Of a stretch of 17,385 bases of DNA, positions 1 to 8,195 are shown piece by piece (positions within the stretch are counted from its first letter, which is position 1; the number at the start of each line of letters is the position of its first letter). The translations under genes were made by a program, and so were the position numbers. Origin of the DNA: Nitrosomonadales bacterium (GTDB lineage: Bacteria > Pseudomonadota > Gammaproteobacteria > Burkholderiales > SG8-41); assembly GCA_009885185.1 (NCBI GenBank), contig VFLF01000608.1, positions 1 to 17,385 on the forward strand, given 5' to 3'. Below the pieces are notes generated by a model. That model was not told where the DNA came from. It saw only the letters and a list, made by a program, of their open reading frames with translations, and made no database searches.

Positions 1-19
1 AAAAGTGAGCGGTGGGTGG

Positions 20-985
20 CTACAGCTTGATCTTCGCCGCCTTGATGACCTTCGCCGATTCGGCGATTTCCGCGCGTATTTCCCGCGCAAACTCCTGCGG
101 CGTGTTGCCGCCGGGCGTGCCGCCGTCGCGCGCGAATCCGGCGATGATGTCGGGCTCCTTCAACACCTTGACGCTTTCGCCGTAGAGGCGATTGATGATG
201 GCCGCAGGCGTGCGCGCGGGTGCCACCAGCCCGTACCACGAGCCGTGGATGTAGCCGGGAAAACCCATTTCGCTGTAGGTCGGCAAGTCGGGCAGTATCG
301 CGATGCGCTGCGCGCTGGATACCGCGATGGCGCGCAGACGCCCGGCCTTGATGTGCTGCATGAACACGCCCGGATTCGCCGACATGATGTCGATTTCGTT
401 GCTGAGCAGAGCCAGCGTGCCGGGGCCGGCGCCTTTGTAGACGACCTGCGTTACGTCGATATTTTGTTCCAGCCTGAATCGCTCCATCGCAAGGTGCCCC
501 GCCGAGCCGATGCCGGAAATGCCCCAGATCAATTTACCCGGACTGGCTTTGGCGTAATCGACCATCTCTTTGAGTGTGCGCGGCGTAAAGCCGGATCGGG
601 CGGCGAGCAGGCTGGTGACATCGGCGATTTTGGTGACCGGCGCAAAATCCGCAGCGGGATCAAAGGGAATCTTCATCAAATTGCCGGTCACCGTCATCAC
701 CGATACCGCGCCCACCAGCAGCGTGTAGCCGTCGGGCGCGGCGCGCGCCACGGTTTCACCCGCCAGCACGCCGCCCGCGCCGCCGCGGTTTTCATAGACG
801 ATGGATTGACCGAGCCTGTCACTCAGTTTTTGCACGAACGGACGGCACACCACATCCGCCCCGCCACCGGTGGCGAAGGGAATCAGCAGGCGAATCGGCT
901 TGCTGGGATACGCGCTTTGCGATAGAGCGGTGCACGACAGCGTGAGTGTTATCAGTCCCGTCAGTGCAATCGACATTACCTTCAT
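20..985 (-). CDS. TTT-family (Bug/TctC) periplasmic substrate-binding protein
   Basis: A 321-residue periplasmic solute receptor of the tripartite tricarboxylate transporter family, expected to capture a carboxylate or similar small organic ligand. The N-terminus (MKVMSIALTG onward) is a Sec signal peptide, probably cleaved after ALSQSA or ALS. The mature chain opens with the family signature YPSKPIRLLIPF. Hallmarks follow in order: the ligand loop ATGGGAD near residues 38-44, YENRGGAGG, ARAAPDGYTLL, GIGSAGHL, the YKGAGPG hinge motif and LRAIAVSS. I chose the ATG at 985 because the open frame upstream of it is not signal-like and a GAGG-type Shine-Dalgarno lies 7 nt before it. It is transcribed away from the CoA ligase gene, with which it shares a roughly 88-bp intergenic region. 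No TctA or TctB gene is adjacent. The family call is very secure; the ligand is unknown. Confidence 0.94.
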   Translation of the reverse strand: MKVMSIALTGLITLTLSCTALSQSAYPSKPIRLLIPFATGGGADVVCRPFVQKLSDRLGQSIVYENRGGAGGVLAGETVARAAPDGYTLLVGAVSVMTVTGNLMKIPFDPAADFAPVTKIADVTSLLAARSGFTPRTLKEMVDYAKASPGKLIWGISGIGSAGHLAMERFRLEQNIDVTQVVYKGAGPGTLALLSNEIDIMSANPGVFMQHIKAGRLRAIAVSSAQRIAILPDLPTYSEMGFPGYIHGSWYGLVAPARTPAAIINRLYGESVKVLKEPDIIAGFARDGGTPGGNTPQEFAREIRAEIAESAKVIKAAKIKL

Positions 986-1036
986 GAACAACCTCGCTTT
1001 TGAACAACGAATGGCTATTTTGCTAGTGTAGTATAC

Positions 1037-1053
1037 GTCGCACATTATGTGAC
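1037..1053. promoter_or_regulatory. Imperfect inverted repeat in the divergent Bug/CoA-ligase promoter region
   Basis: Between the divergent Bug gene and the CoA ligase, GTCGCACA and TATGTGAC form an inverted repeat about a single central T, with 6 of 8 positions pairing. A GTATAC palindrome lies directly upstream (1031-1036). A dyad between two divergent genes is a reasonable place for a repressor or activator site. The match is short and imperfect, and no cognate regulator gene is next to it, so this is tentative. Confidence 0.25.
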
Positions 1054-1073
1054 GGTTTACATTGAGTGCCCGC

Positions 1074-2729
1074 ATGACATCCGACGACGCCGCATTGCGG
1101 CAGGCCGAATCGTTTTACAACTTGCCGCTCGAACAGCGCAACATCGGCCGCTTTTTGCGCCTTCGCGCGGCGCAAGACGGTGACCGTCCTTATCTCACGG
1201 TGGGTGCTAACGCCGACGCGCGCACTTACACGTTCGCGCAGACGGAGAAGCGCTGCCGCGATCTGGCGCGCGGGCTTGCGCAACGCGGCATCAGGGAGGG
1301 CAGCCGTGTGATTATTTTGCTGCCCAACTGCGCCGAGTTTGTGTTCGCCTGGTATGCGTGCAGCCTGCTCGGCGCGGCGATCGTACCGTTGAATACCAAC
1401 CTCAAAGGATTGCTGCTGGAAGCGCAGATCGAGGATGCGCAAGCCGACGCAGTGATCGTCAAGGATGAATTGCTGCCGGCGCTGGAGTCGATGTGTGATG
1501 AGGTCCAGCGCAAGCTGCCGTGGCTGGCGGTGGTGGGCGACGCGCAAGGTCCGCGCAATATTGTCGACTCATGCGCCATCATGCCTTTTGATGAACTTTA
1601 TGTCGCGCAAGGCGCAGACCCGGAAGTCGCCGCTGATTTTCGCCGCATCCAGATGATTTCATACACCTCCGGCACCACCGGGCCGTCGAAAGGCGTGATG
1701 CTGCCCGATGCGCTGACGTTTACCTCGGCGGGCACGTTCATGCGCCTCTCCGGCATGACGCGTGACGACGTGTTGTACTCGCCGTTGCCGTTGTTTCATG
1801 GGCTGTCGAGCCGCATGTGCGCATTGCCCGCGCTGGTGCTGGGCGCGCACGCGGTGATCGACGAGCGGTTCAGCGCCTCGCGCTACTGGGAGCGCGCGGC
1901 GCAATGCGGGGCCACACTCGCTTACGTGGTGCATGCGATCGTGCCGTTAATCAAGGCGCAGCCGCCCGGCGCCTTCGACCGGGCGCACCGCGTGCGGGCG
2001 ATTTTCAATGCCGCGCATGATCTTGAATTCGAGGAGCGCTTCGGCGTGCGCGCGCTGGAGGCGTTTGCGATGACGGAAACGAGTTATCTGCTGTACACGC
2101 CCTATGCGAATGACGGTATGCGCACCTTCGGTTCCACCGGGCGCGCGCACGAGGATTGGGATATCGAACTGGTCGATGACCACGATAGGCCTGTGCCGGT
2201 GGGGCAGCCCGGCGAACTGGCCGCACGCCCGCGCAAACCCTATATCGTGATGCAGGGTTATTACAACAAACCGCAAGCGACGCTCGATGCTTGGCGCAAT
2301 CTGTGGTTTCACACCGGCGACATTCTGCGGCGCGACGAGCAGGGCAATTATTTTTATATCGACCGCAAGAAAGAACGTATCCGTCGGCGCGGCGAAAACG
2401 TCTCCTCGTCCGAGGTCGAGCGCGGTGTCGCCGTGCATCCGGCGATTGCCGAGTGCGTGGTTCTCGCGCATCCGGCGGCGAACGGCGAAGATGATATCCG
2501 ACTGGTGGCGGTGCGCAAGGACGGCACGCTTGTCGCCCCCGACGAACTCTTTTGCTGGCTGCGGGAGCGTTTGCCCAAATTCATGCTGCCGCGCTATATC
2601 GAATTCGTTGATGCCTTGCCGCGCACCGGAACCAACAAGGTGGAAAAGCGCGTGCTAGCGCAGCAAGGGCCGGGCGTGGATGCGTGGGATGCGGAATCAC
2701 AAGCCTCAATCAACGCAGGCGGCACATGA
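1074..2729 (+). CDS. AMP-binding acyl-CoA synthetase (ANL superfamily, CaiC/FadD-like)
   Basis: A 551-residue ATP-dependent ligase that would adenylate a carboxylic acid and transfer it to CoA in the cytoplasm. The P-loop-like A3 motif YTSGTTGPSKG spans residues 197-207 and is intact. FAMTETS is the A5 region. FHTGD followed by YIDRKKERIRRRGENVSSSEVE is the A7/A8 hinge, with hinge Asp430. The C-terminal PRTGTNKVEK carries the presumed catalytic lysine, Lys522, with Asn in place of the common Gly before it. The stretch before A5 (FNAAHDLEFEERFG) looks short and lacks the usual Gly-Ala-Pro of motif A4. Start: an ATG at 1074 is preferred; an in-frame TTG at 1062 would add four residues, and neither has a strong Shine-Dalgarno. 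It overlaps the next gene by ATGA. The substrate cannot be read from sequence; crotonobetaine/carnitine-CoA ligase annotations are common for such proteins but unproven here. Confidence 0.92.
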   Translation: MTSDDAALRQAESFYNLPLEQRNIGRFLRLRAAQDGDRPYLTVGANADARTYTFAQTEKRCRDLARGLAQRGIREGSRVIILLPNCAEFVFAWYACSLLGAAIVPLNTNLKGLLLEAQIEDAQADAVIVKDELLPALESMCDEVQRKLPWLAVVGDAQGPRNIVDSCAIMPFDELYVAQGADPEVAADFRRIQMISYTSGTTGPSKGVMLPDALTFTSAGTFMRLSGMTRDDVLYSPLPLFHGLSSRMCALPALVLGAHAVIDERFSASRYWERAAQCGATLAYVVHAIVPLIKAQPPGAFDRAHRVRAIFNAAHDLEFEERFGVRALEAFAMTETSYLLYTPYANDGMRTFGSTGRAHEDWDIELVDDHDRPVPVGQPGELAARPRKPYIVMQGYYNKPQATLDAWRNLWFHTGDILRRDEQGNYFYIDRKKERIRRRGENVSSSEVERGVAVHPAIAECVVLAHPAANGEDDIRLVAVRKDGTLVAPDELFCWLRERLPKFMLPRYIEFVDALPRTGTNKVEKRVLAQQGPGVDAWDAESQASINAGGT

Positions 2730-3727
2730 AAGCCGTGGTCTGCACCGCGCTGACGGGCGCATCGTCTATCAAGTTGATGGAGTGGCCCGCGCGCCGCCCC
2801 GATGCCGGAGAGATTCGCGTCGCCATCCATGCGGGCGGGGTGAATTTCGGTGATCTGCTGGTGACGACAGGCAAGTATCAGGTGAAGCTCGATCCGCCCT
2901 TCGTGCTGGGCACCGAAGGGGCGGGTGTGGTGATCGAATGCGGCGCGGGTGTCACGCACCTCAGGGAAGGCGACCGTGTGTTGGTGCAAAACAACGATGT
3001 GCGCGCATGCTTTGCCGACGAAGTGACATTGCCCGCGGCAAGAGCGGTGCGCGTGCCCGTTGACATCGGCCTTGTGGATATCGCCGGCTTTCCGCTTAAC
3101 TTCGGCACCAGTTATTACGCGCTGGCATATCGAGCGGGCCTGCAAACGGGCGAAGTGCTGGCGGTGCATGGCGCGTCGGGCGGCGTGGGGCTGGCGGCGG
3201 TGAAGCTCGGCAAGATGATGGGTGCGACGGTGATCGCCACCGGCGGCGACGATGACAAGCTGCGCGCAGTGCGGGCCGAAGGCGCGGATTTCATCGTCAA
3301 CTATCGCACCGAGCCGCTCGCCGAACGCATACGCGAGCTGACCGGCGGGCGCGGCGCGGACGTGTCGTTCGATCCGGTGGGCGGCGACGTGTTCGACGCG
3401 GCGCTGCGCTCAACCGCCATTGATGGACGTTTGCTGGTGGTCGGTTTCGCGGGCGGGCGCATTCCCGCTGCGCCGGCCAACAAAATCCTGTTCGGCGGCT
3501 TGTCGGTGGTGGGCGCGCCCTATGGCCGATTCACCAAACGCAATCCCGAACGCTGGGCCGAACTGATGTCGTGCTTGCTCGACCGTGTGCGCGCGGGCGT
3601 GTTGAAGCCGCTGATCCATCGCCGCTTTACCTTTGACCAGGCGGCCGAAGCACTGCGCATGGTGGAGGAACGCAAGGTCATCGGCAAATGCATACTGGTC
3701 AGCGAGCGCGGGCTTGCGGAGGCATGA
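2726..3727 (+). CDS. Zinc-independent MDR-family NADPH:quinone oxidoreductase-like protein
   Basis: A 333-residue cytoplasmic medium-chain dehydrogenase/reductase of the quinone oxidoreductase or enoyl reductase type, which typically reduces quinones or alpha,beta-unsaturated carbonyls with NADPH. The N-terminal GroES-like domain contains GVNFGDLL and the GTEGAGVV signature (residues 62-69). The Rossmann domain carries HGASGGVG at residues 148-155, the usual nucleotide-binding loop of this subfamily, followed by GADVSFDPVGG. Zinc-ligand cysteine clusters of alcohol dehydrogenases are absent. The start is the ATG at 2726, which overlaps the ligase stop codon (ATGA) and has an AGGCGG Shine-Dalgarno. 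This indicates translational coupling to the CoA ligase, so the two probably act in one pathway, for example on an unsaturated acyl intermediate. The exact reaction is not determinable. Confidence 0.92.
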   Translation: MKAVVCTALTGASSIKLMEWPARRPDAGEIRVAIHAGGVNFGDLLVTTGKYQVKLDPPFVLGTEGAGVVIECGAGVTHLREGDRVLVQNNDVRACFADEVTLPAARAVRVPVDIGLVDIAGFPLNFGTSYYALAYRAGLQTGEVLAVHGASGGVGLAAVKLGKMMGATVIATGGDDDKLRAVRAEGADFIVNYRTEPLAERIRELTGGRGADVSFDPVGGDVFDAALRSTAIDGRLLVVGFAGGRIPAAPANKILFGGLSVVGAPYGRFTKRNPERWAELMSCLLDRVRAGVLKPLIHRRFTFDQAAEALRMVEERKVIGKCILVSERGLAEA

Positions 3728-3776
3728 ACACTTTTGCAAACAAGCGTGTGCCACCACCGGGGCGGAAAATAGCGGT

Positions 3777-4772
3777 ATGCTGCGCGCCATGAAAATCATC
3801 TTGCGTACTTCAATTGTGGTTGCGGGTTGTGTCTGTGGTGTCATGGTACAAACCGCCATGGCACAGACGCCTCCCCCTTTTCCCGTCCGCGCCATGCGCC
3901 TGGTGGTGCCGTTCGCGCCGGGCGGCTCTACTGACACGCTGGCGCGCATCGTCGGTCAGGGATTGACTGGCAGCCTTGGTCAGGCGGTGGTGGTGGATAA
4001 CCGCCCGGCGGGTGGCGGCATCGTCGGCGCGGACCTGGTGGCGAAATCGCAGCCCGATGGTTATACCTCGCTGGTCGGCGCGATTTCCACCATGGCAATT
4101 GCGCCGGCGTTGTACCCCAAGATGCCGTATCACGCGCTGAATGATTTTGCGCACGCGGGATTGTGGGTGACGTTTCCGCTGGCGATGATTGTACCCGCTG
4201 GCTCGCCGATCCGTGATTTGAGGGGGTTTATCGAGCAAGCGCGCGCCAAGCCGGGCGCGCTGCGCTTCGGCGCGCAAGGCATCGGCACCTCGTCGCATGT
4301 GTTCGCCGAGTGGATGAACAGCCTCGCGAAAATCAAAGTGGTGATCGTGCCGTACAAAGGCGGCGGCCCCGCGCTGACCGGGGTGCTGTCGGGCGAGGTC
4401 GATTACGCCATGGTCGCGGTATCCACCGCGCTGGCGCAGGTGCAGGCAGGCAAGATACGCGCGCTGGGCGTCACCAGCGCGCAGACCACGCCGCATTTGC
4501 CGGGGGTGCCGTCGATCGCCAGCGTGGTTCCCGGCTACGACGCACTGAATTTTCACGGACTGCATCTGCCGGCGAACACGCCGGTAGCCATCGTGACGCG
4601 GCTCAATGTTGAGATCGCCAAAATCCTGAAGCGCGCGGACGTGGCTGACAAGCTCAACGGCTTCGCGATGGACATCAGCGCTGGTTCGCCTGAGCAATAT
4701 CACGCCTTCGTCAAGGCGCAGCTTGCACAGTGGGCGCCGGTGGTGAAGAGTTCGGGCATGCGCGCGGAGTGA
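3777..4772 (+). CDS. TTT-family (Bug/TctC) substrate-binding protein
   Basis: A 331-residue solute receptor. The signal region is followed by TAMAQ, a good signal peptidase I site. A VAGC tetrapeptide ending at Cys18 also fits a lipobox, but the AMA-Q site looks more natural. Family hallmarks: MRLVVPF, the canonical loop APGGSTD (about 47-53), VDNRPAGGG, AKSQPDGYTSL, GIGTSSHV, YKGGGPALTGVL and IRALGVTS. The gene starts 49 bp after the MDR oxidoreductase. The ATG at 3777 has a GGCGGA-like site upstream, and a second ATG at 3789 is a weaker candidate. Only 9 bp separate its stop from the next Bug gene, so this is probably the third gene of an operon that begins with the CoA ligase. It may bind the acid that the ligase activates; that link is inferred from position only. 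Confidence 0.93.
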   Translation: MLRAMKIILRTSIVVAGCVCGVMVQTAMAQTPPPFPVRAMRLVVPFAPGGSTDTLARIVGQGLTGSLGQAVVVDNRPAGGGIVGADLVAKSQPDGYTSLVGAISTMAIAPALYPKMPYHALNDFAHAGLWVTFPLAMIVPAGSPIRDLRGFIEQARAKPGALRFGAQGIGTSSHVFAEWMNSLAKIKVVIVPYKGGGPALTGVLSGEVDYAMVAVSTALAQVQAGKIRALGVTSAQTTPHLPGVPSIASVVPGYDALNFHGLHLPANTPVAIVTRLNVEIAKILKRADVADKLNGFAMDISAGSPEQYHAFVKAQLAQWAPVVKSSGMRAE

Positions 4773-4781
4773 AGCGGGGCC

Positions 4782-5765
4782 ATGATGAGAATTGCTTGCT
4801 GTGGTTTTTTCTTGGCTACCGCTGTTGCTGCCGCTGCCGCGCAGGCCGATTCACCGCGCTCGGGGCAGGCGTACCCCGATAAGCCGATACGCATGGTGTT
4901 ACCGTTTCCGCCTGGAGGCGGCACGGATTCGCTGGCGCGCGTGATTCTGCCGCGCATGAGTCAGGCGCTGGGCCAGCAAATCGTGATCGACAATCGCGCC
5001 GGCGCGGGCGGCATACTGGCGGGCGAAATCGTGGCGAAGTCCGCGCCCGACGGCTACACGCTGTTCATGCCGGCGTCCACCGGCATCACGGCCACGCCGA
5101 GTTTGTACAAGCTCTCGTTCGACCCGATCCGGGATTTTGCGCCCATCACGCACTTTGCCACGGCGGCGTTTGTGCTGGCAGTGCATCCATCGGTGGCGGC
5201 CAACAGCGTGAGCCAGCTTGTCGCATTGGCGAAGGCCAAACCCGGCGGTCTCAACTACGCGTCAGGCGGCATCGGTAGCCCGCTGCATCTGAACGCGGAG
5301 CTCTTCAAGAGCCGCGCGGGACTCAACCTCGTGCATGTGGCGTACAAGGGAGGCGTGCCCGCGGCCACGGCGGTGCTGGCGGGTGAAGCGCAGATCATCT
5401 TCGGCAGCTTCGCAGCGAGCCTCGCGCAGGTGCGTGCCAACCGGCTGCGCGCGCTGGCGGTCACCAGTCCGGTGCGCGTGCCGCTGTTGCCCGATGTGCC
5501 CACGCTGGCCGAATCGGGATTTCCCGGATTTAACGTGCAAGCCTGGAACGGTTTCGATGCCCCCGCTGGTACGGCGAAACATATTATTCAGCGGTTGCAT
5601 GGCGAAACGCTCAAGGCGCTGCAATTGCCCGAGGTGCTGGATCTGATGAGCAAGATCGGCTATACGCCAACCGGCACCACGCCCGAGCAATACGCGCAGA
5701 TCAAGCGCAGCGAAACAGCCATGTGGGCGAAGCTGATAAAAGACGCGAATATTCGCGGCGAGTGA
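4782..5765 (+). CDS. TTT-family (Bug/TctC) substrate-binding protein
   Basis: A 327-residue paralogue in tandem with the preceding Bug gene, starting 9 bp after its stop. It has an Ala-rich signal peptide ending near AAAQA, then [13 protein letters not shown], the canonical loop [43 protein letters not shown] and LRALAVTS. It ends in IKDANIRGE. Translation probably starts at the first of two adjacent ATGs (4782), after a GAAGCGGGG stretch. Differences from its neighbour are spread over the whole protein, and the YKGG motif is followed by V-P rather than G-P. It is therefore a diverged paralogue and not a recent duplicate. The ligand is unknown. Confidence 0.93.
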   Translation: MMRIACCGFFLATAVAAAAAQADSPRSGQAYPDKPIRMVLPFPPGGGTDSLARVILPRMSQALGQQIVIDNRAGAGGILAGEIVAKSAPDGYTLFMPASTGITATPSLYKLSFDPIRDFAPITHFATAAFVLAVHPSVAANSVSQLVALAKAKPGGLNYASGGIGSPLHLNAELFKSRAGLNLVHVAYKGGVPAATAVLAGEAQIIFGSFAASLAQVRANRLRALAVTSPVRVPLLPDVPTLAESGFPGFNVQAWNGFDAPAGTAKHIIQRLHGETLKALQLPEVLDLMSKIGYTPTGTTPEQYAQIKRSETAMWAKLIKDANIRGE

Positions 5766-5848
5766 TTTGTCGCAGCAGGTTGGCGCGAGTCTTTACCGAC
5801 CGGGCAAGAAGGCGTAAAAAGACATTTCACCCTGGACGAAGAGGGCCT

Positions 5849-7119
5849 ATGTCACCAAACGCTTTGTTACGCATCGTTAGGTCACGCATCGCTTTATTCG
5901 CTTGCTGGTCGGTTGTCGCCGTGGTGTTTGTCCTGTTGCAGCCGCAGTTGGGCCTGTCGCAATCGCCGCTGACACCGAAGGCGCCGCCGCCGCGCCCGCC
6001 GGAAGAACTGCTGCGCATGTCGCTGGCGGCCGAGAAGCCGGGACTTGCCGATCCGTTTCGCGGCATCACCACCCACGGCAAGGCCGAACCCGGCCTGTTC
6101 GGCATACGCTCGACGGGTGTTTCCACCGAGCCGGTGCGTCAGGCCGCGGCCGCCTTTCTCGCCAGCCTCGATAACGAACAACGCAACAAGACCAAGTTTC
6201 CCGTCGACAGTGACGAGTGGCGCAAATGGATGAACCAGAGTTTTTACATCCGTCAGGGCGTCAGCTTTTTGGAGATGAACGACAAGCAGAGGCCGCGTTC
6301 AACCTGCTGCGCGCGGGGCTGAGCGCCAAGGGGCTGCAACTGACGCGCGACATCATGCGCCTGAACGAAACGCTGGCCGAAATGACCAACAACAACCACG
6401 CCGAGTTTGGCGAGTGGCAGTACCACATCACGGTGATGGGCGATCCCTCCGCTACCGCGCCGTGGGGCTGGCAACTGGATGGCCATCACGTCATCATCAA
6501 CTACTTTGTGCTCGGCGATCAGGTGGTGATGACGCCTGCGTTCGCCGGCTCCGAGCCGGTGATCGCCACTGCCGGCAAGTACAAAGGCACCGCCATATTG
6601 CAGGAAGAGCAGCGTCAGGGGCTGGCCATGCTGCACGCGCTCGGCGCCGAGCAACGCAAAAAAGCCATCATCAAGGTATCCAAGACCGGCAACGAAGTAT
6701 TGACCGAGGCCTGGCGGGACAACGTGGTGCTCGACTACGCGGGCGTTAACGCGAAGGAGTTGTCTCCCGCGCTGCGCCAGCAGTTGCTCGACCTGACGGC
6801 GCTTTACGTCGGCAACATGGCCGATGGCCACGCGCGCCTGAAAATGGACGAGGTGCGCGCGCATCTGGACCGCACTTGGTTCGCGTGGATCGGCGGCACG
6901 GAGCCGGGCAGCGTGTTCTATTACCGCATACACAGCCCGGTGATCCTGATCGAGTTCGACCATCAGACGCCCGCCGCGCTGCGCTTCATGTATGCCGATC
7001 CCAAGCAGCCGCGCCTCGAACATATACACACGGTCGTGCGCACGCCCAACGGCAACGACTATGGCAAGGATTTATTGCGCCAGCACTATGAGCAGTCACA
7101 CCAGCCCGCGCGCAAGTGA
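5849..7119 (+). pseudogene. DUF3500-family membrane-anchored protein, frameshifted near 6290
   Basis: Two overlapping frames together encode a roughly 420-residue protein of the DUF3500 type (function uncharacterised). The first part (5849 to about 6289) begins at an ATG after GAAGAGGG. It has one N-terminal membrane segment or uncleaved signal (about residues 13-32), then a Pro-rich linker. It ends with the [20 protein letters not shown] stretch and NDKQ. The second part (about 6289 to 7119) continues as [15 protein letters not shown], then [38 protein letters not shown] and a long conserved C-terminal half. The homology crosses from one frame to the other at positions 6284-6292, equivalent to the loss of one nucleotide modulo three. 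Unless this is a sequencing error, the product ends at 6322 and the conserved domain is lost. The second frame has no well-placed ribosome site of its own. The gene sits between Bug genes and overlaps the next start (TGATG). Confidence 0.83.
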
Positions 7120-8081
7120 TGAACCCTATCGGCAGGCTGACCGTATGCGTGGCTTTTTTGCCGTTGTTTGCCATAGCGCAACCGTACCCGAATAAACCCA
7201 TCCGCGTGGTGTTATCCGTCCCCGCGGGCGGCACGCCGGACGTACTGGCGCGCACTGTCACGCCGGGCATATCTGCCTTGCTCGGACAGCAGTTGGTGAT
7301 CGATAACCGCGGCGGCGCGGGCGGACGCATTGCCGCCGAAATGGTGGCCACGGCGGCGCCCGACGGCTACACGATTTTCATGACCAGCCCTCCGTGCCTG
7401 ACCATCCTGCCGCATATGTCGAAGGTGCCGTACAACACGCTGACTGATTTTGTGCCGGTGAGTCTCATTTCCACTGGCGCGATGTTGCTGCTGACGCACG
7501 CCTCGTCGCCCATCACCAACACCAAAGACCTGATCGCGCGCGCCAAGGCGGCGCCCGGCAAACTGAATTATTCTTCAGCGGGCAACGGCACCGCCAACCA
7601 TATCGGCATGGAGGTATTCAAGGGCGCGGCGGGTTTCAACATCACGCACGTGCCGTACACGGGCGCGCCGCAATCGGTGATCGACCTGATCGCGGGGCGC
7701 GTGGATGTGATGCTGAACTCGATTCCGCCGGCGCTGCCGCATGTCAAAACCGGCAAGCTACGCGCACTGGCGTTGGCTGGCGCCGCGCGTTCGCCATTGC
7801 TGTCCGAGGTGCCGACCATCGATGAGGCCACGGGGCTGCGTGGCGTTCAGGCGGGAAGCTGGCTCGGTTTGCTCGTGCCCGCGGGCGCACCGCGCGCCAT
7901 CGTCGCGCGCCTTAACGCGGTGGCAGTGCAGGTGGTGCAATCGCAGGATGCGCGCGCACGGCTGATCGGGCAGGGCAGTGATCCCGTGGGCAATACCCCA
8001 CAGGAGTTCGCCGCGTTTTTACGCGCGGATTTTGAGAAGAACGGCGCGGCGGTAAAGCTGGCGGGGTTGAAGGTGGAATGA
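7119..8081 (+). CDS. TTT-family (Bug/TctC) substrate-binding protein with variant ligand motifs
   Basis: A 320-residue solute receptor. The signal peptide is MNPIGRLTVCVAFLPLFAIA, followed by QPYPNKPIRVVL. The usual PF-x-PGG loop is replaced by SVPAGGTPD (residues 33-41). IDNRGGAGG and TAAPDGYTIF are normal. The motif normally read YKGG is YTGAPQ at residues 180-185, so the conserved lysine is missing. SSAGNGTANHIG replaces the GIGS version. The ATG at 7119 overlaps the preceding DUF3500 stop codon (TGATG); a GTG three bases earlier is also open. The overlap implies coupled translation, which the upstream frameshift would weaken because ribosomes would terminate about 800 bp earlier. It is probably the last gene of the operon. 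A gap of about 114 bp with no gene follows before the convergent hydrolase. Confidence 0.92.
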   Translation: MNPIGRLTVCVAFLPLFAIAQPYPNKPIRVVLSVPAGGTPDVLARTVTPGISALLGQQLVIDNRGGAGGRIAAEMVATAAPDGYTIFMTSPPCLTILPHMSKVPYNTLTDFVPVSLISTGAMLLLTHASSPITNTKDLIARAKAAPGKLNYSSAGNGTANHIGMEVFKGAAGFNITHVPYTGAPQSVIDLIAGRVDVMLNSIPPALPHVKTGKLRALALAGAARSPLLSEVPTIDEATGLRGVQAGSWLGLLVPAGAPRAIVARLNAVAVQVVQSQDARARLIGQGSDPVGNTPQEFAAFLRADFEKNGAAVKLAGLKVE

Positions 8082-8195
8082 TGCCGAAAACGACACGACG
8101 GCACACAGGTACTTGAAGAAGAAAACAAAATATAATAACCCGCCTGCGAATCTTCGGGATGGATGTGCGCATCATTCGGACGAGGTTCGCTTACC

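Noticed and set aside
5..925. 306-residue open frame antisense to the first Bug gene
   Set aside because: Its composition is that of a Bug gene read backwards; similar antisense frames appear opposite most Bug genes here.
3810..4703. 297-residue antisense open frame opposite a Bug gene
   Set aside because: Same GC-driven artefact: no start signals and no domain, and the sense-strand gene has all family motifs.
6217..7119. Independent gene starting at the ATG at 6217
   Set aside because: The first 20 or so residues from that ATG are out of the DUF3500 frame and unlike the family. Conserved similarity starts only at the frameshift near 6290, so this is the second half of a broken gene.
8082..8195. 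Possible promoter (TATAAT within an A-rich stretch) or terminator in the convergent gap
   Set aside because: No -35 box lies at proper spacing, no gene starts downstream, and no stable hairpin with a T-run is visible. The region holds nothing I can support.
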